Shown: piece by piece, positions 15,268-22,454 of the stretch
How positions within the stretch are numbered: the stretch's first letter is position 1
How the letters are laid out: each line of letters begins with the position of its first letter
From: CAZDCZ01 sp964504155
GTDB lineage: Bacteria > Bacteroidota > Bacteroidia > Bacteroidales > UBA12077
DNA: 32,521 nt
Assembly (NCBI GenBank): GCA_964504155.1
Contig: CAZDCZ010000032.1
Location: forward strand, 1-32,521
Direction: 5' to 3'
Translations under genes and position numbers: made by a program
The notes under the pieces: model-generated
What the model saw: the letters and a program-made list of their open reading frames with translations, nothing else
The model's database searches: none
Told to the model about the DNA's origin: nothing

Positions 15268-16578
15268 ATGACAGAAAGCGTAAAAAAATCGGAAGAATAT
15301 GATGTGCTTGTTATTGGTGGTGGGATATCGGGTGAAGAAGCTGCATTAAATCTTGCAAACCTTAACTATAAGGTTTTAATGGTAGAGAAAGATTTATCAA
15401 TTGGGGGTAAGATGATTCACCTAAGTAAAGTATTTCCTACCCTCGATTGTGCTGCATGTATAACAACTCCCAAAGTGTCTGAAACAGCACGACATCCGAA
15501 TGTCACAATTTATACATATAGCGAAGTAATAGATATTGAAAAGAAATCGGAAAAAGATTTTAGAGCAATAGTAATAAAAAATCCACGATATGTAATCGAA
15601 GATGCATGTACCGGATGTCAGTTATGCGAAGACGCCTGCCCTGTTACTGTTAACGACCAATATCAATTCGATTTAGTAGGGAGAAAAGCTGCTTATGTCC
15701 CTTTTAGTATTGCTAATCCTAGAATAGCTGCTATAGATATCGAAAATTGTATTCTTTGTGGAGCATGCGAAAGAGCTTGTCCGGCCGATGCAATTGATTT
15801 TTCGCAAGAGAAAGAAGAAATTGAAATAAAAATAAAATCGGTAATTGTTGCTACCGGATTTCAATTATTTAATCCGGAGTTAATTCCTCGTTATGGCTAT
15901 GGAAAATTTAAAAATGTTATAACTTCAATGCAAATGGAACGACAACTTGTTCCTACTCGCCCTTTTAATAATGTGTTGAGACCAAAAGACGGTAAAATGC
16001 CCGATAATATTGCCTATGTATTATGTACAGGCTCGCGCGACGAAACTGTAGGAAACCCTATCTGCTCGCAAGTTTGTTGTATGTATTCTATTAAACAGGC
16101 TCAGCTCATTATGGGTGCCTTACCTATGGCAGATGTTACTATATATTACTTACATATCAGGGCATTTGGTAAAGGCTTTAACGAATTTTATCAACAATCG
16201 AAAGATATGGGTGTTGAATTTGTTAAAGGAAAAGTCGGTCGAATATCAGAGAAAGATGATGGAAATTTAATCTTACGATACGAAGATATTCAGGAAGGAA
16301 TAGTAAAAGAAGCCGAACATGATATGGTGGTTCTTTCTGTTGGAATTCTTCCAAACAATAATATTGCTTCTATGTTTAATGATAAACTAGAACTCGATAA
16401 ATTTAATTATGTAAAACAAATTGATGAGTTAGCAAACCCTGCTCAAACAAATATCTCTGGCGTATATGTTGCAGGAACTGCTTCAGCTCCGATGGATATT
16501 CCCGATTCAATTCTATCTGCCGGTGCAGCATCAGCAGAAACTGCCGGATATTTGAGAGGAGGTTACAATGAGAAATAA
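15268..16578 (+). CDS. qmoA: QmoA-like HdrA-family flavoprotein with two ferredoxin clusters
   Basis: The 436-residue protein starts with the FAD motif VIGGGISGEEAALNLA (residues 15-30). K48 and the HdrA-type insert TLDCAACITTPKV (C61, C64) follow. Two [4Fe-4S] motifs sit at C114/C117/C120/C124 (CTGCQLCEDACP) and C161/C164/C167/C171 (CILCGACERACP). Further blocks are CTGSRDETVGNPICSQVCC and the second FAD segment VYVAGTASAPMDIPDSILSA. It is related to heterodisulfide reductase HdrA and QmoA, which join quinone-linked electron transfer to a cytoplasmic acceptor. The usual Qmo partner, APS reductase, is not encoded in the window. The next gene overlaps by 11 bp, so the two are translationally coupled. 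Confidence 0.88.
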   Translation: MTESVKKSEEYDVLVIGGGISGEEAALNLANLNYKVLMVEKDLSIGGKMIHLSKVFPTLDCAACITTPKVSETARHPNVTIYTYSEVIDIEKKSEKDFRAIVIKNPRYVIEDACTGCQLCEDACPVTVNDQYQFDLVGRKAAYVPFSIANPRIAAIDIENCILCGACERACPADAIDFSQEKEEIEIKIKSVIVATGFQLFNPELIPRYGYGKFKNVITSMQMERQLVPTRPFNNVLRPKDGKMPDNIAYVLCTGSRDETVGNPICSQVCCMYSIKQAQLIMGALPMADVTIYYLHIRAFGKGFNEFYQQSKDMGVEFVKGKVGRISEKDDGNLILRYEDIQEGIVKEAEHDMVVLSVGILPNNNIASMFNDKLELDKFNYVKQIDELANPAQTNISGVYVAGTASAPMDIPDSILSAGAASAETAGYLRGGYNEK

Positions 16579-18502
16579 AATAGGAGTATATGTATGTCAG
16601 TGTGGTTCTAACATCTCCGACTATGTTGATGTTGAGAAAGTAAAAGACGAAGCAAAAAAAATTGATGGTGTTGTACTTGCAAAAACAACAATGTTTGCTT
16701 GTGCCGATTCTACTCAACAAGAAATAGCAAACGATATTAAAGAGAAAAATTTAGATGCTATTGTTGTTGCATCTTGTTCGCCAAAATTGCACTTGTTTAC
16801 ATTCAGAAATGTTGCAGATAGAGCCGGATTAAATCCATATAATTATGTGCAAGTAAATATTCGCGAGCAATGTTCTTGGGCTCATTCCGATAACCCTCCT
16901 CTTGCTACCGAAAAAGCTATACAACTGGTAAAGGGAGGTATAGCAAGAGTAAAATTCTCGGAAGAACTAGAAACAGTGAAAATTGAATCGAAAAATTCTG
17001 TCGCTGTTGTTGGTGCCGGTGTTGCAGGAATGCGTGCAGCAATAGAAATGGCCGAAGTAGGAACTAAAGTTTACCTTATCGAACGCGAACACTTTGTTGG
17101 AGGACGCACCTCGCAATGGAATGTCCTTTTTACAACTAACGAAACCGGACAAGAAGTAGTATCAAAACTTTATAAAGAAGTTATAAAGAACAAAAATATT
17201 ACTTTATATACAGGTGCCGATATAATTTCAAAAAAAGGTAGTGTTGGAAATTTCGATATTAAAATAAAAATTAGACCTCGATATATTAAGAAAGATTGTA
17301 TTCTCGATTACGAAAAATTTGATAGAGCTGTAGAAGCTTGTCCTATTGAAGTTGACGATAATTTTAACTTTAATATAACTAAGCGAAAAGCAATATTTAG
17401 AAATTATAAAAGTGAATTTCCCGAAATTCCTGCTATCGATTGCAAAGTGTGTAATAAATGCGGTAAATGTGTAGAGATTTGTGGAGATATCGACCTTAAT
17501 CAAAAACCTGTCGAAAAAGAAATTAATGTTGGAGCTGTTCTTTTAAGTACCGGTTTTAATCCTTACGAACCGGAAAAAGGAGAGTTCGGATATTCAGAAA
17601 TCGAGAATGTTATAACTCTTCAACAATTTAAACGCTTAATAGAAATTAGCGACAAGAAGCTTATATTTAAAAATAAAGAAATAAAAAATATAGCTTATAT
17701 ATATTGTGTTGGAAGTCGCCAAGAAAACGGTAAAAATAAGTATTGTTCAAGATACTGTTGTACATCTGCAATTCATACTTCTATACTCGTTAGAAATAAA
17801 TACGAGAATATTAATAATTTCCATTTTAATAGAGGTATTAGAACATACGGAAAGCAAGAAAAATTGTATCACGAATCATCAGAGAATGGCGATATTTACC
17901 TACAATCATTTGCAGACTCTCCTCCTACAGTTGAAAAAACCGATGAGGGAACAATAGTTAAAATTAACGATATTCTTACTAAAGATAAAGAATTAGATAT
18001 TGTTGCCGATTTAGTTGTTCTGGTAACCGGAATGGTGCCTAGAGAAAATAAGGATTTAATAAATAGCTTTAAAGTGCCAATTGGACGCGATACTTTTTTT
18101 AACGAAATTCATCCCAAATTACGTCCTGTAGAAACTGTAATTGATGGTGTATTGATTTCCGGAGCATGTCAGGCTCCATTAAATATTACAGAATCGGTAA
18201 AATCGGCTTTGTCGGCTAGTGCTAAAGTTGTTTCTTTAATCGGTCACGGAGATATAGAGCTTGAACCTACTATGGCTGTTATTCATAACGATAAGTGTAA
18301 TTGGTGTAACGAGTGTAGTGATGCTTGCCCTTATAATGCAATATCAAAAACAAAGTACAATGGTAAAGATGTTGCTATTGTAAATAAAGCATTATGTAAA
18401 GGCTGTGGTATGTGTTTGCCTGTTTGTCCCGAAAATGCAATCGATTTAATCGGTTATACCGATAAAGAAATGGAAAGTATGATTGATGCTTTAATAAGTT
18501 AA
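16568..18502 (+). CDS. qmoB: QmoB-like HdrA-family flavoprotein lacking the fused MvhD domain
   Basis: The 644-residue protein has an HdrA N-terminal domain (C10, C12, C45, C70; VASCSPKLHLFTFR and VNIREQCSWAHSDNP at about residues 67-110). A FAD domain begins GAGVAGMRAAIEMA (149). The HdrA cysteine insert after GGRTSQW is absent (LFTTNETG instead). An unusual five-cysteine motif CKVCNKCGKCVEIC covers 292-305, then CSRYCC near 393-398. Two C-terminal [4Fe-4S] motifs follow at C577/580/583/587 and C610/613/616/620. It ends shortly after the last cluster, with no MvhD domain. AGGAGGT lies 4 bases before the ATG, an unusually strong ribosome site for this phylum, and the start overlaps qmoA by 11 bp. 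Likely a cytoplasmic electron-transfer subunit of the Qmo-like complex. Confidence 0.88.
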   Translation: MRNKIGVYVCQCGSNISDYVDVEKVKDEAKKIDGVVLAKTTMFACADSTQQEIANDIKEKNLDAIVVASCSPKLHLFTFRNVADRAGLNPYNYVQVNIREQCSWAHSDNPPLATEKAIQLVKGGIARVKFSEELETVKIESKNSVAVVGAGVAGMRAAIEMAEVGTKVYLIEREHFVGGRTSQWNVLFTTNETGQEVVSKLYKEVIKNKNITLYTGADIISKKGSVGNFDIKIKIRPRYIKKDCILDYEKFDRAVEACPIEVDDNFNFNITKRKAIFRNYKSEFPEIPAIDCKVCNKCGKCVEICGDIDLNQKPVEKEINVGAVLLSTGFNPYEPEKGEFGYSEIENVITLQQFKRLIEISDKKLIFKNKEIKNIAYIYCVGSRQENGKNKYCSRYCCTSAIHTSILVRNKYENINNFHFNRGIRTYGKQEKLYHESSENGDIYLQSFADSPPTVEKTDEGTIVKINDILTKDKELDIVADLVVLVTGMVPRENKDLINSFKVPIGRDTFFNEIHPKLRPVETVIDGVLISGACQAPLNITESVKSALSASAKVVSLIGHGDIELEPTMAVIHNDKCNWCNECSDACPYNAISKTKYNGKDVAIVNKALCKGCGMCLPVCPENAIDLIGYTDKEMESMIDALIS

Positions 18503-18526
18503 TAATGTTTTAAAATATAAAACAAA

Positions 18527-18595
18527 CCATTGCTGAGATAAATATTGCCACATATAGTTATAAATAAATATATGTCAAACAATCTCGAAGCAAGG
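18527..18595 (+). other. Potentially structured leader between qmoB and the winged-helix gene
   Basis: Nested inverted repeats are visible: CCATTGCTGAGAT (18527-18539) can pair imperfectly with ATCTCGAAGCAAGG (18582-18595), and ACATATA (18550-18556) pairs perfectly with TATATGT (18569-18575). No T-run follows. It may regulate readthrough to the winged-helix and qmoC genes. The pairing is modest in AT-rich DNA. Confidence 0.35.
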
Positions 18596-18610
18596 CATAA
18601 TTTATAATGT

Positions 18611-18874
18611 ATGAAAACTATAGATATTATTAAGAAAAAAAGGAAGGTTCCTGATTCTGTAAAAGCTAAGTTAAAAGAATTTACAAAATTGAAAAAACAG
18701 ATCCTTAAATCTCTTGAAGATGGGAGAAAATCAATTCCCGAAATTGTCGAAGAAATTAAACTTCCTTACGATGTTGTTACATTTCATCTTATGACACTTT
18801 TAAAATATGGAGATATTGAAGTTGATGAAATAGATGATATGGACGAGTATTATTATTACAAATTGAAAAAGTAG
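18611..18874 (+). CDS. Small winged-helix DNA-binding protein
   Basis: The 87-residue protein has a basic N-terminus (MKTIDIIKKKRKVPDSVKAK) and a compact helix-turn-helix with wing: KQILKSLEDGRKSIPEIVEE IKLPYDVVTFHLMTLLKYGD IEV, resembling ArsR/MarR-type winged helices. It ends DEYYYYKLKK, the usual strand of the wing. There are no cysteines for metal sensing. It sits between qmoB and qmoC, 6 bp before qmoC, so it is a built-in part of the operon and may be its local regulator. It could also be a structural wHTH without DNA binding. Confidence 0.78.
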   Translation: MKTIDIIKKKRKVPDSVKAKLKEFTKLKKQILKSLEDGRKSIPEIVEEIKLPYDVVTFHLMTLLKYGDIEVDEIDDMDEYYYYKLKK

Positions 18875-18880
18875 AATGAT

Positions 18881-20032
18881 ATGGCTAGAATAAATCCTGA
18901 ATTTTCAAAAAAAATTTCTAAATATGGCGGATTCGATTTAAACGCATGTTACAATTGTGGTAATTGCACTGCGGTTTGTTCTTTATCGGATGCAGATAAT
19001 TCGTTCCCTAGAAAAATGGTGAGAAATAGCGTCTTAGGTCTCGATAAAGAAATAGAATCTTCTTTAGATCCTTGGCTATGTTATTATTGTGGAGAATGTA
19101 GCGAAACATGTCCTCGCGAAGCCGATCCTGCCGCATTAATGATGTCATTACGAAGGTATTTAACCTCGTGTTACGATTGGACCGGATTAGCAGGGAAATT
19201 ATATGTTTCTAAGATATGGGAGTTTGGCTCAATTCTTTTTCTTTCTGCTCTTGTCCTTGTTCTTTTTATTTTCTTTCATGGACCAATGACTACCGAGCTT
19301 ACTGCCGATGGAGGTGTGAAGTTAAATACTTTTGCCCCTTGGGAAAAAATTGAAATTGGCGATTGGCTAATGGCAGGAGTATTGTCGTTTTTCCTTTTGT
19401 CGAATATATTTAATATGTTTCTGAAAGTAATTGTGCGAAATAAGGAAGTAAAAGTGCCATTAAAAATATATTTTACCGAAATCTGGAATCTTGTTTTGCA
19501 TTTTGTTACTCAATTACAATTTTCAAAATGCGATAGCTTAGAAACAGGAAAGAAATATAATTTCAATACTTACTGGATAATCCATTTATTATTAGTAACC
19601 GGATATGTTTCTATGTTTACAATAATAGTGGTGTTTCTCGGATGGTTTCAGACAGATAATATTTACGATTGGTGGCATCCTCAACGATTAATAGGATATT
19701 ATGCTACTGCAGCATTATTAATTGGTTTAATTTACTTTAGTTATTCCAGATTAAAAAAGAATAAAGAACGAAGTAAAAAATCGCACATTACCGATTGGAC
19801 ATTCATTGTTTTGTTATTTCTTACGACTATTACCGGTATTTTAGTTCATATATTTCGAATTTACGGCTTGCCAATGCTAACATATTATACTTACGTTTTT
19901 CATTTAATGGTACTTTTCCCAATGTTAATGATTGAAGTGCCATTCTCGAAATGGTCGCATTTGGCATACCGACCTCTTGCAATGTATTTTAATGCTGTGA
20001 TTAAAGCATCTAAAAATGTAAAGAAGAAATAA
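18881..20032 (+). CDS. qmoC: QmoC-like membrane subunit (HdrC plus cytochrome b-like domains)
   Basis: The 383-residue protein has an N-terminal HdrC-like domain with two [4Fe-4S] motifs: C23/C26/C29/C33 (CYNCGNCTAVC) and C67/C70/C73/C77 (CYYCGECSETC). A membrane domain follows with about six helices, near residues 112-132, 162-185, 232-256, 268-288, 304-324 and 334-354. Histidines in or near helices (WIIHLLL, WWHPQR, ILVHIFR, VFHLMV) could bind haem b. In sulfate reducers QmoC links the menaquinone pool to QmoAB. The same role is inferred here, with an unknown soluble partner. A good intrinsic terminator stands 125 bp downstream. Confidence 0.9.
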   Translation: MARINPEFSKKISKYGGFDLNACYNCGNCTAVCSLSDADNSFPRKMVRNSVLGLDKEIESSLDPWLCYYCGECSETCPREADPAALMMSLRRYLTSCYDWTGLAGKLYVSKIWEFGSILFLSALVLVLFIFFHGPMTTELTADGGVKLNTFAPWEKIEIGDWLMAGVLSFFLLSNIFNMFLKVIVRNKEVKVPLKIYFTEIWNLVLHFVTQLQFSKCDSLETGKKYNFNTYWIIHLLLVTGYVSMFTIIVVFLGWFQTDNIYDWWHPQRLIGYYATAALLIGLIYFSYSRLKKNKERSKKSHITDWTFIVLLFLTTITGILVHIFRIYGLPMLTYYTYVFHLMVLFPMLMIEVPFSKWSHLAYRPLAMYFNAVIKASKNVKKK

Positions 20033-20156
20033 ATTTATTTGGTTCTATGTTTTTATACTTAGTAGTTGATAAATTTTATATTATTCCCGATTAAATATTC
20101 AACACTAAGCTTATTGTACATTCTATTATAAAAGAGCCATTTATTTAAAACATTTA

Positions 20157-20191
20157 AAATCTCTCGATAAATATATTGAGGGATTTTTTTT
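20157..20191 (+). terminator. Intrinsic terminator after qmoC
   Basis: AAATCTCTC (20157-20165) pairs with GAGGGATTT (20178-20186), with one G-T pair, and the T-run continues to 20191. It separates the DsrE/TusA/Qmo unit from the DUF134/MinD/NifX unit. Confidence 0.8.
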
Positions 20192-20199
20192 GTTAAATA

Positions 20200-20231
20200 T
20201 TTGCATTATGAACATATGTTCATTATCTTTG
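20200..20231 (+). promoter_or_regulatory. Promoter of the DUF134 unit (TTTG-N20-TATCTTTG)
   Basis: TTTG at 20200-20203 and TATCTTTG at 20224-20231 match the Bacteroidota -33 and -7 elements with a 20-base spacer. The -7 element ends 23 bases before the DUF134 start codon at 20255. Confidence 0.75.
20208..20223. promoter_or_regulatory. Perfect palindromic operator ATGAACATATGTTCAT
   Basis: This 16-bp sequence is its own reverse complement and lies wholly in the spacer between the -33 and -7 elements, where a bound protein would block RNA polymerase. The TGAAC...GTTCA form resembles operators of the ArsR/SmtB group. Candidate binders are the DUF134 protein (autoregulation) or the small winged-helix protein. 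Confidence 0.7.
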
Positions 20232-20254
20232 TACCGGAATTAAAAAGTAAATTT

Positions 20255-20824
20255 ATGTGTCCTCGACCAAAAAGATATAGAAGAGTTTTTTCTCCACCTA
20301 AGATTAAAGGTTTTAAACCTTTCGGAGTTCCATTTGTTATGAGCGAGTCTGTATCGTTGCAATACGAAGAATATGAGGCTATTCGTTTAGCCGATTATGA
20401 AAATTTGCCGCAAGTTGATGCTGCAAAAAAAATGGATGTCTCAAGGCCTACATTTACAAGAATATATGAAAAGGCTCGTAAAAAAATTGCTGAAGCAATT
20501 GTCGATGGAAAATCAATAATTATTGAAGGTGGTAATGTAGAGTTCGATAAACAATGGTATAGATGTAATAATTGCCATAATGTTTTTAATGCAATAGGCA
20601 ATAATATTGTTTGTCCTAATTGTGATTCAACTGAAATTGAGCATATTAATAATAGTATTTATCAGTGGAGAAATGGAAGAGGAAAAGGACATGGAAGAAA
20701 TAGAAATATTGAAGATTCTTGTATTTGCCCAAACTGTAATACAAAAATAAAACATATTCAAGGTGTACCTTGTAGCGAAAGCAAGTGTCCTAACTGTGGA
20801 GAATTAATGGTTAGGTATATATAA
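20255..20824 (+). CDS. DUF134 helix-turn-helix protein with two zinc-ribbon modules
   Basis: I chose the ATG at 20255 because MCPRPKRYRRVFSPPKIKGF KPFG is the DUF134 (COG1342) N-terminus and it follows the promoter; the longer frame would start inside the operator. The 189-residue protein has the DUF134 domain to about residue 95, with sigma-70-region-4-like HTH (VDAAKKMDVSRPTFTRIYEK, 53-72). C104/C107 and C120/C123 form a first zinc ribbon. After a GRG-rich linker, C156/C158/C161/C173/C178/C181 form a second. The second module has the same cysteine spacing as the small protein at 21320. DUF134 proteins accompany MinD-NifX genes in anaerobes and probably act as regulators. Confidence 0.88.
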   Translation: MCPRPKRYRRVFSPPKIKGFKPFGVPFVMSESVSLQYEEYEAIRLADYENLPQVDAAKKMDVSRPTFTRIYEKARKKIAEAIVDGKSIIIEGGNVEFDKQWYRCNNCHNVFNAIGNNIVCPNCDSTEIEHINNSIYQWRNGRGKGHGRNRNIEDSCICPNCNTKIKHIQGVPCSESKCPNCGELMVRYI

Positions 20825-20849
20825 TTATTAACTAATATAGGAGGTTATT

Positions 20850-21185
20850 ATGCCAAGAGGTGATAAATCAGGTCCTCAAGGAATGGGACCAATGACAGGC
20901 CGACGCATGGGAAATTGTGTTGGAAATGAAAATACCGGTTATGCAAACAATCAAGGATTTGGATACGGTTCTGGAAGAGGAATGAGAAATGGTTTCGGTG
21001 GAGGTTTTGGACGTGGCTTCGGAAGAGGCTTTGGTTATGCCGGAAACTTACCTTATTCCGGAAATCAAAATGTTCAAAATGCTTTTAATAAAGAAGCTAT
21101 TGAGAACGAAATGAAAATTCTGAAAAGTCAAATGTCGTTTTTAGAAAGTCAACTTTCTAATATCGATAAAGACGATAAGGAATAA
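20850..21185 (+). CDS. Glycine-rich DUF5320-like protein
   Basis: The 111-residue protein opens MPRGDKSGPQGMGPMTGRRM GNC, a start typical of the DUF5320 family found with MinD and NifX genes. The centre is a Gly/Arg/Phe repeat (GGGFGRGFGRGFGYAG). The C-terminus (about 75-108) is a predicted coiled coil (IENEMKILKSQMSFLESQLS NI). One cysteine (C23) is present. AGGAGGT lies 5 bases before the ATG, unusual for Bacteroidota. The function is unknown; it may be a scaffold or metal-binding helper for the cofactor system. Confidence 0.8.
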   Translation: MPRGDKSGPQGMGPMTGRRMGNCVGNENTGYANNQGFGYGSGRGMRNGFGGGFGRGFGRGFGYAGNLPYSGNQNVQNAFNKEAIENEMKILKSQMSFLESQLSNIDKDDKE

Positions 21186-21207
21186 TAATTATTGTATTTA
21201 TAAGAAT

Positions 21208-21241
21208 TTACTTATCCCAGACCTAAGTCTGGGGTAAGTAA
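21208..21241. repeat. Hairpin TTACTTATCCCAGAC / GTCTGGGGTAAGTAA
   Basis: Two 15-base arms pair with one G-T pair around a CTAA loop, between the glycine-rich gene and the zinc-ribbon gene. No T-run follows. It is probably a REP-like palindrome or messenger-processing element. Confidence 0.65.
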
Positions 21242-21319
21242 TACACTGTTTATATGGCTTTAGCTATAAACGTGAATATTGTTTTAAAGAAAATATAAAA
21301 AATAGAAAGGAATAAAGTA

Positions 21320-21547
21320 ATGAGAAATTCAGGAAGTGGACAAGGTCTTGGCAATGGTCAAGGAAAAGGACTTGGCAGAGGCGGAGGACAAGGAAGAAAT
21401 AAAGGTGGAGCATTTGGTACAGGGGGGTTTTGTGTATGTGCAAAATGTGGTGAAAAGATCTCACATGCACGAGGCGAAAAATGTACAAATTTTAAATGCC
21501 CTAAATGTGGACATACTATGATTCGTGAAGAATTATTAAATAAATAG
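21320..21547 (+). CDS. Small glycine-rich zinc-ribbon protein
   Basis: The 75-residue protein has a Gly/Arg/Gln-rich N-terminal half (residues 1-36) and a zinc ribbon: C38, C40, C43, C55, C60, C63 (CVCAKCGEKISHARGEKCTN FKCPKCG). The cysteine spacing equals that of the last module of the DUF134 protein. AAAGGAA lies 7 bases before the ATG. It is likely a companion protein in the MinD/NifX cluster; whether it binds zinc, iron or a cluster cannot be told from sequence. An overlapping plus-strand frame at 21336 is a shadow. Confidence 0.78.
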   Translation: MRNSGSGQGLGNGQGKGLGRGGGQGRNKGGAFGTGGFCVCAKCGEKISHARGEKCTNFKCPKCGHTMIREELLNK

Positions 21548-21590
21548 TAAGTATTGTGATATTAATTAAAAGTTTATAAAATTAGAATCA

Positions 21591-22454
21591 ATGAAGATAG
21601 CAATTGCAAGTGGAAAGGGAGGAACAGGAAAAACAACCTTGTCGACTAACCTTGCAGCTTATATTTCCGAAACAGAGAAAATTGTTTTAAGCGATCTGGA
21701 TGTTGAAGAACCAAATTCAGGATTATTTATTAAAGGAGATTCTGTTCATAAAGAAGATAAGTTTAAAATGATTCCTGTATGGGAAGAAGATAAATGTACT
21801 TTGTGCGGAATATGCCAAAAGGTATGTAATTTCCATGCAGTAATACAATTGGGTTCACAAATTATGGTATTCCCGGAGTTGTGTCATGGCTGTTATGCTT
21901 GCTCAGAATTATGTCCCGTTGAAGCCTTGCCTATGGTTCCCAAAAAAATGGGAGAGTTAAAAGAATTTAAAAATGGCGATATCTCTTTTATAGAAAGTAG
22001 ACTAATTATTGGTGAGGAGCAAGCCGTTCCTCTAATTGCTCAAACACAAGAATATGTCGAGAAAAACTTCTCCGAAGATATAATAAAACTGTTCGATTCT
22101 CCTCCGGGAACATCATGCCCGGTAATTGAAGCTGTTAAAGATGTTGATTTTGTTATTCTTATTACAGAACCAACTCCTTTCGGATTTCACGATATGAAAT
22201 TGGCTGCCGAAACAGTGAAAGAATTAAAAAAAGATTTCGCAGTTGTAATAAATCGATATGGAATTGGAAATAACGATGTAATAGATTATTGCGAGAGAGA
22301 AAATATACCAATTTTAGCTAAAATCCCTAATAACAGGAAAATTGCTGAACTGTACTCTAAAGGTGAAATTATTTATACTCATGTTCCCGAAATGAAGGAT
22401 GAATTAGAGAAAATAAAAAATTATATTTTTAATTTACGAAAAGACAGAAAATAA
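21591..22454 (+). CDS. MinD-superfamily ATPase with inserted 2x[4Fe-4S] ferredoxin (first copy)
   Basis: The 287-residue protein has a deviant Walker A SGKGGTGKTT (7-16), switch region LSDLDVEEPNS, and an inserted ferredoxin domain with C69/C72/C75/C79 and C98/C101/C104/C108. The Walker B-like DSPPGTSCPV and LITEPTPFGFHD follow. This is the COG1149 family, related to Mrp/Nbp35 cluster carriers. The tandem ATPases of the Desulfovibrio orange-protein complex are of this type. The stop overlaps the next gene start by 1 base (TAATG), implying coupled translation and probably a heterodimer. Confidence 0.92.
   Translation: MKIAIASGKGGTGKTTLSTNLAAYISETEKIVLSDLDVEEPNSGLFIKGDSVHKEDKFKMIPVWEEDKCTLCGICQKVCNFHAVIQLGSQIMVFPELCHGCYACSELCPVEALPMVPKKMGELKEFKNGDISFIESRLIIGEEQAVPLIAQTQEYVEKNFSEDIIKLFDSPPGTSCPVIEAVKDVDFVILITEPTPFGFHDMKLAAETVKELKKDFAVVINRYGIGNNDVIDYCERENIPILAKIPNNRKIAELYSKGEIIYTHVPEMKDELEKIKNYIFNLRKDRK

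Noticed and set aside
15268..20032. Evidence of sulfate reduction
   Set aside because: Qmo-like genes alone do not show it; aprAB, sat and dsrAB are absent from the window.
21264..21521. Two frames overlapping the small zinc-ribbon gene
   Set aside because: The frame with the six ordered cysteines is clearly the real one; the others are shadows of its repetitive Gly-rich sequence.
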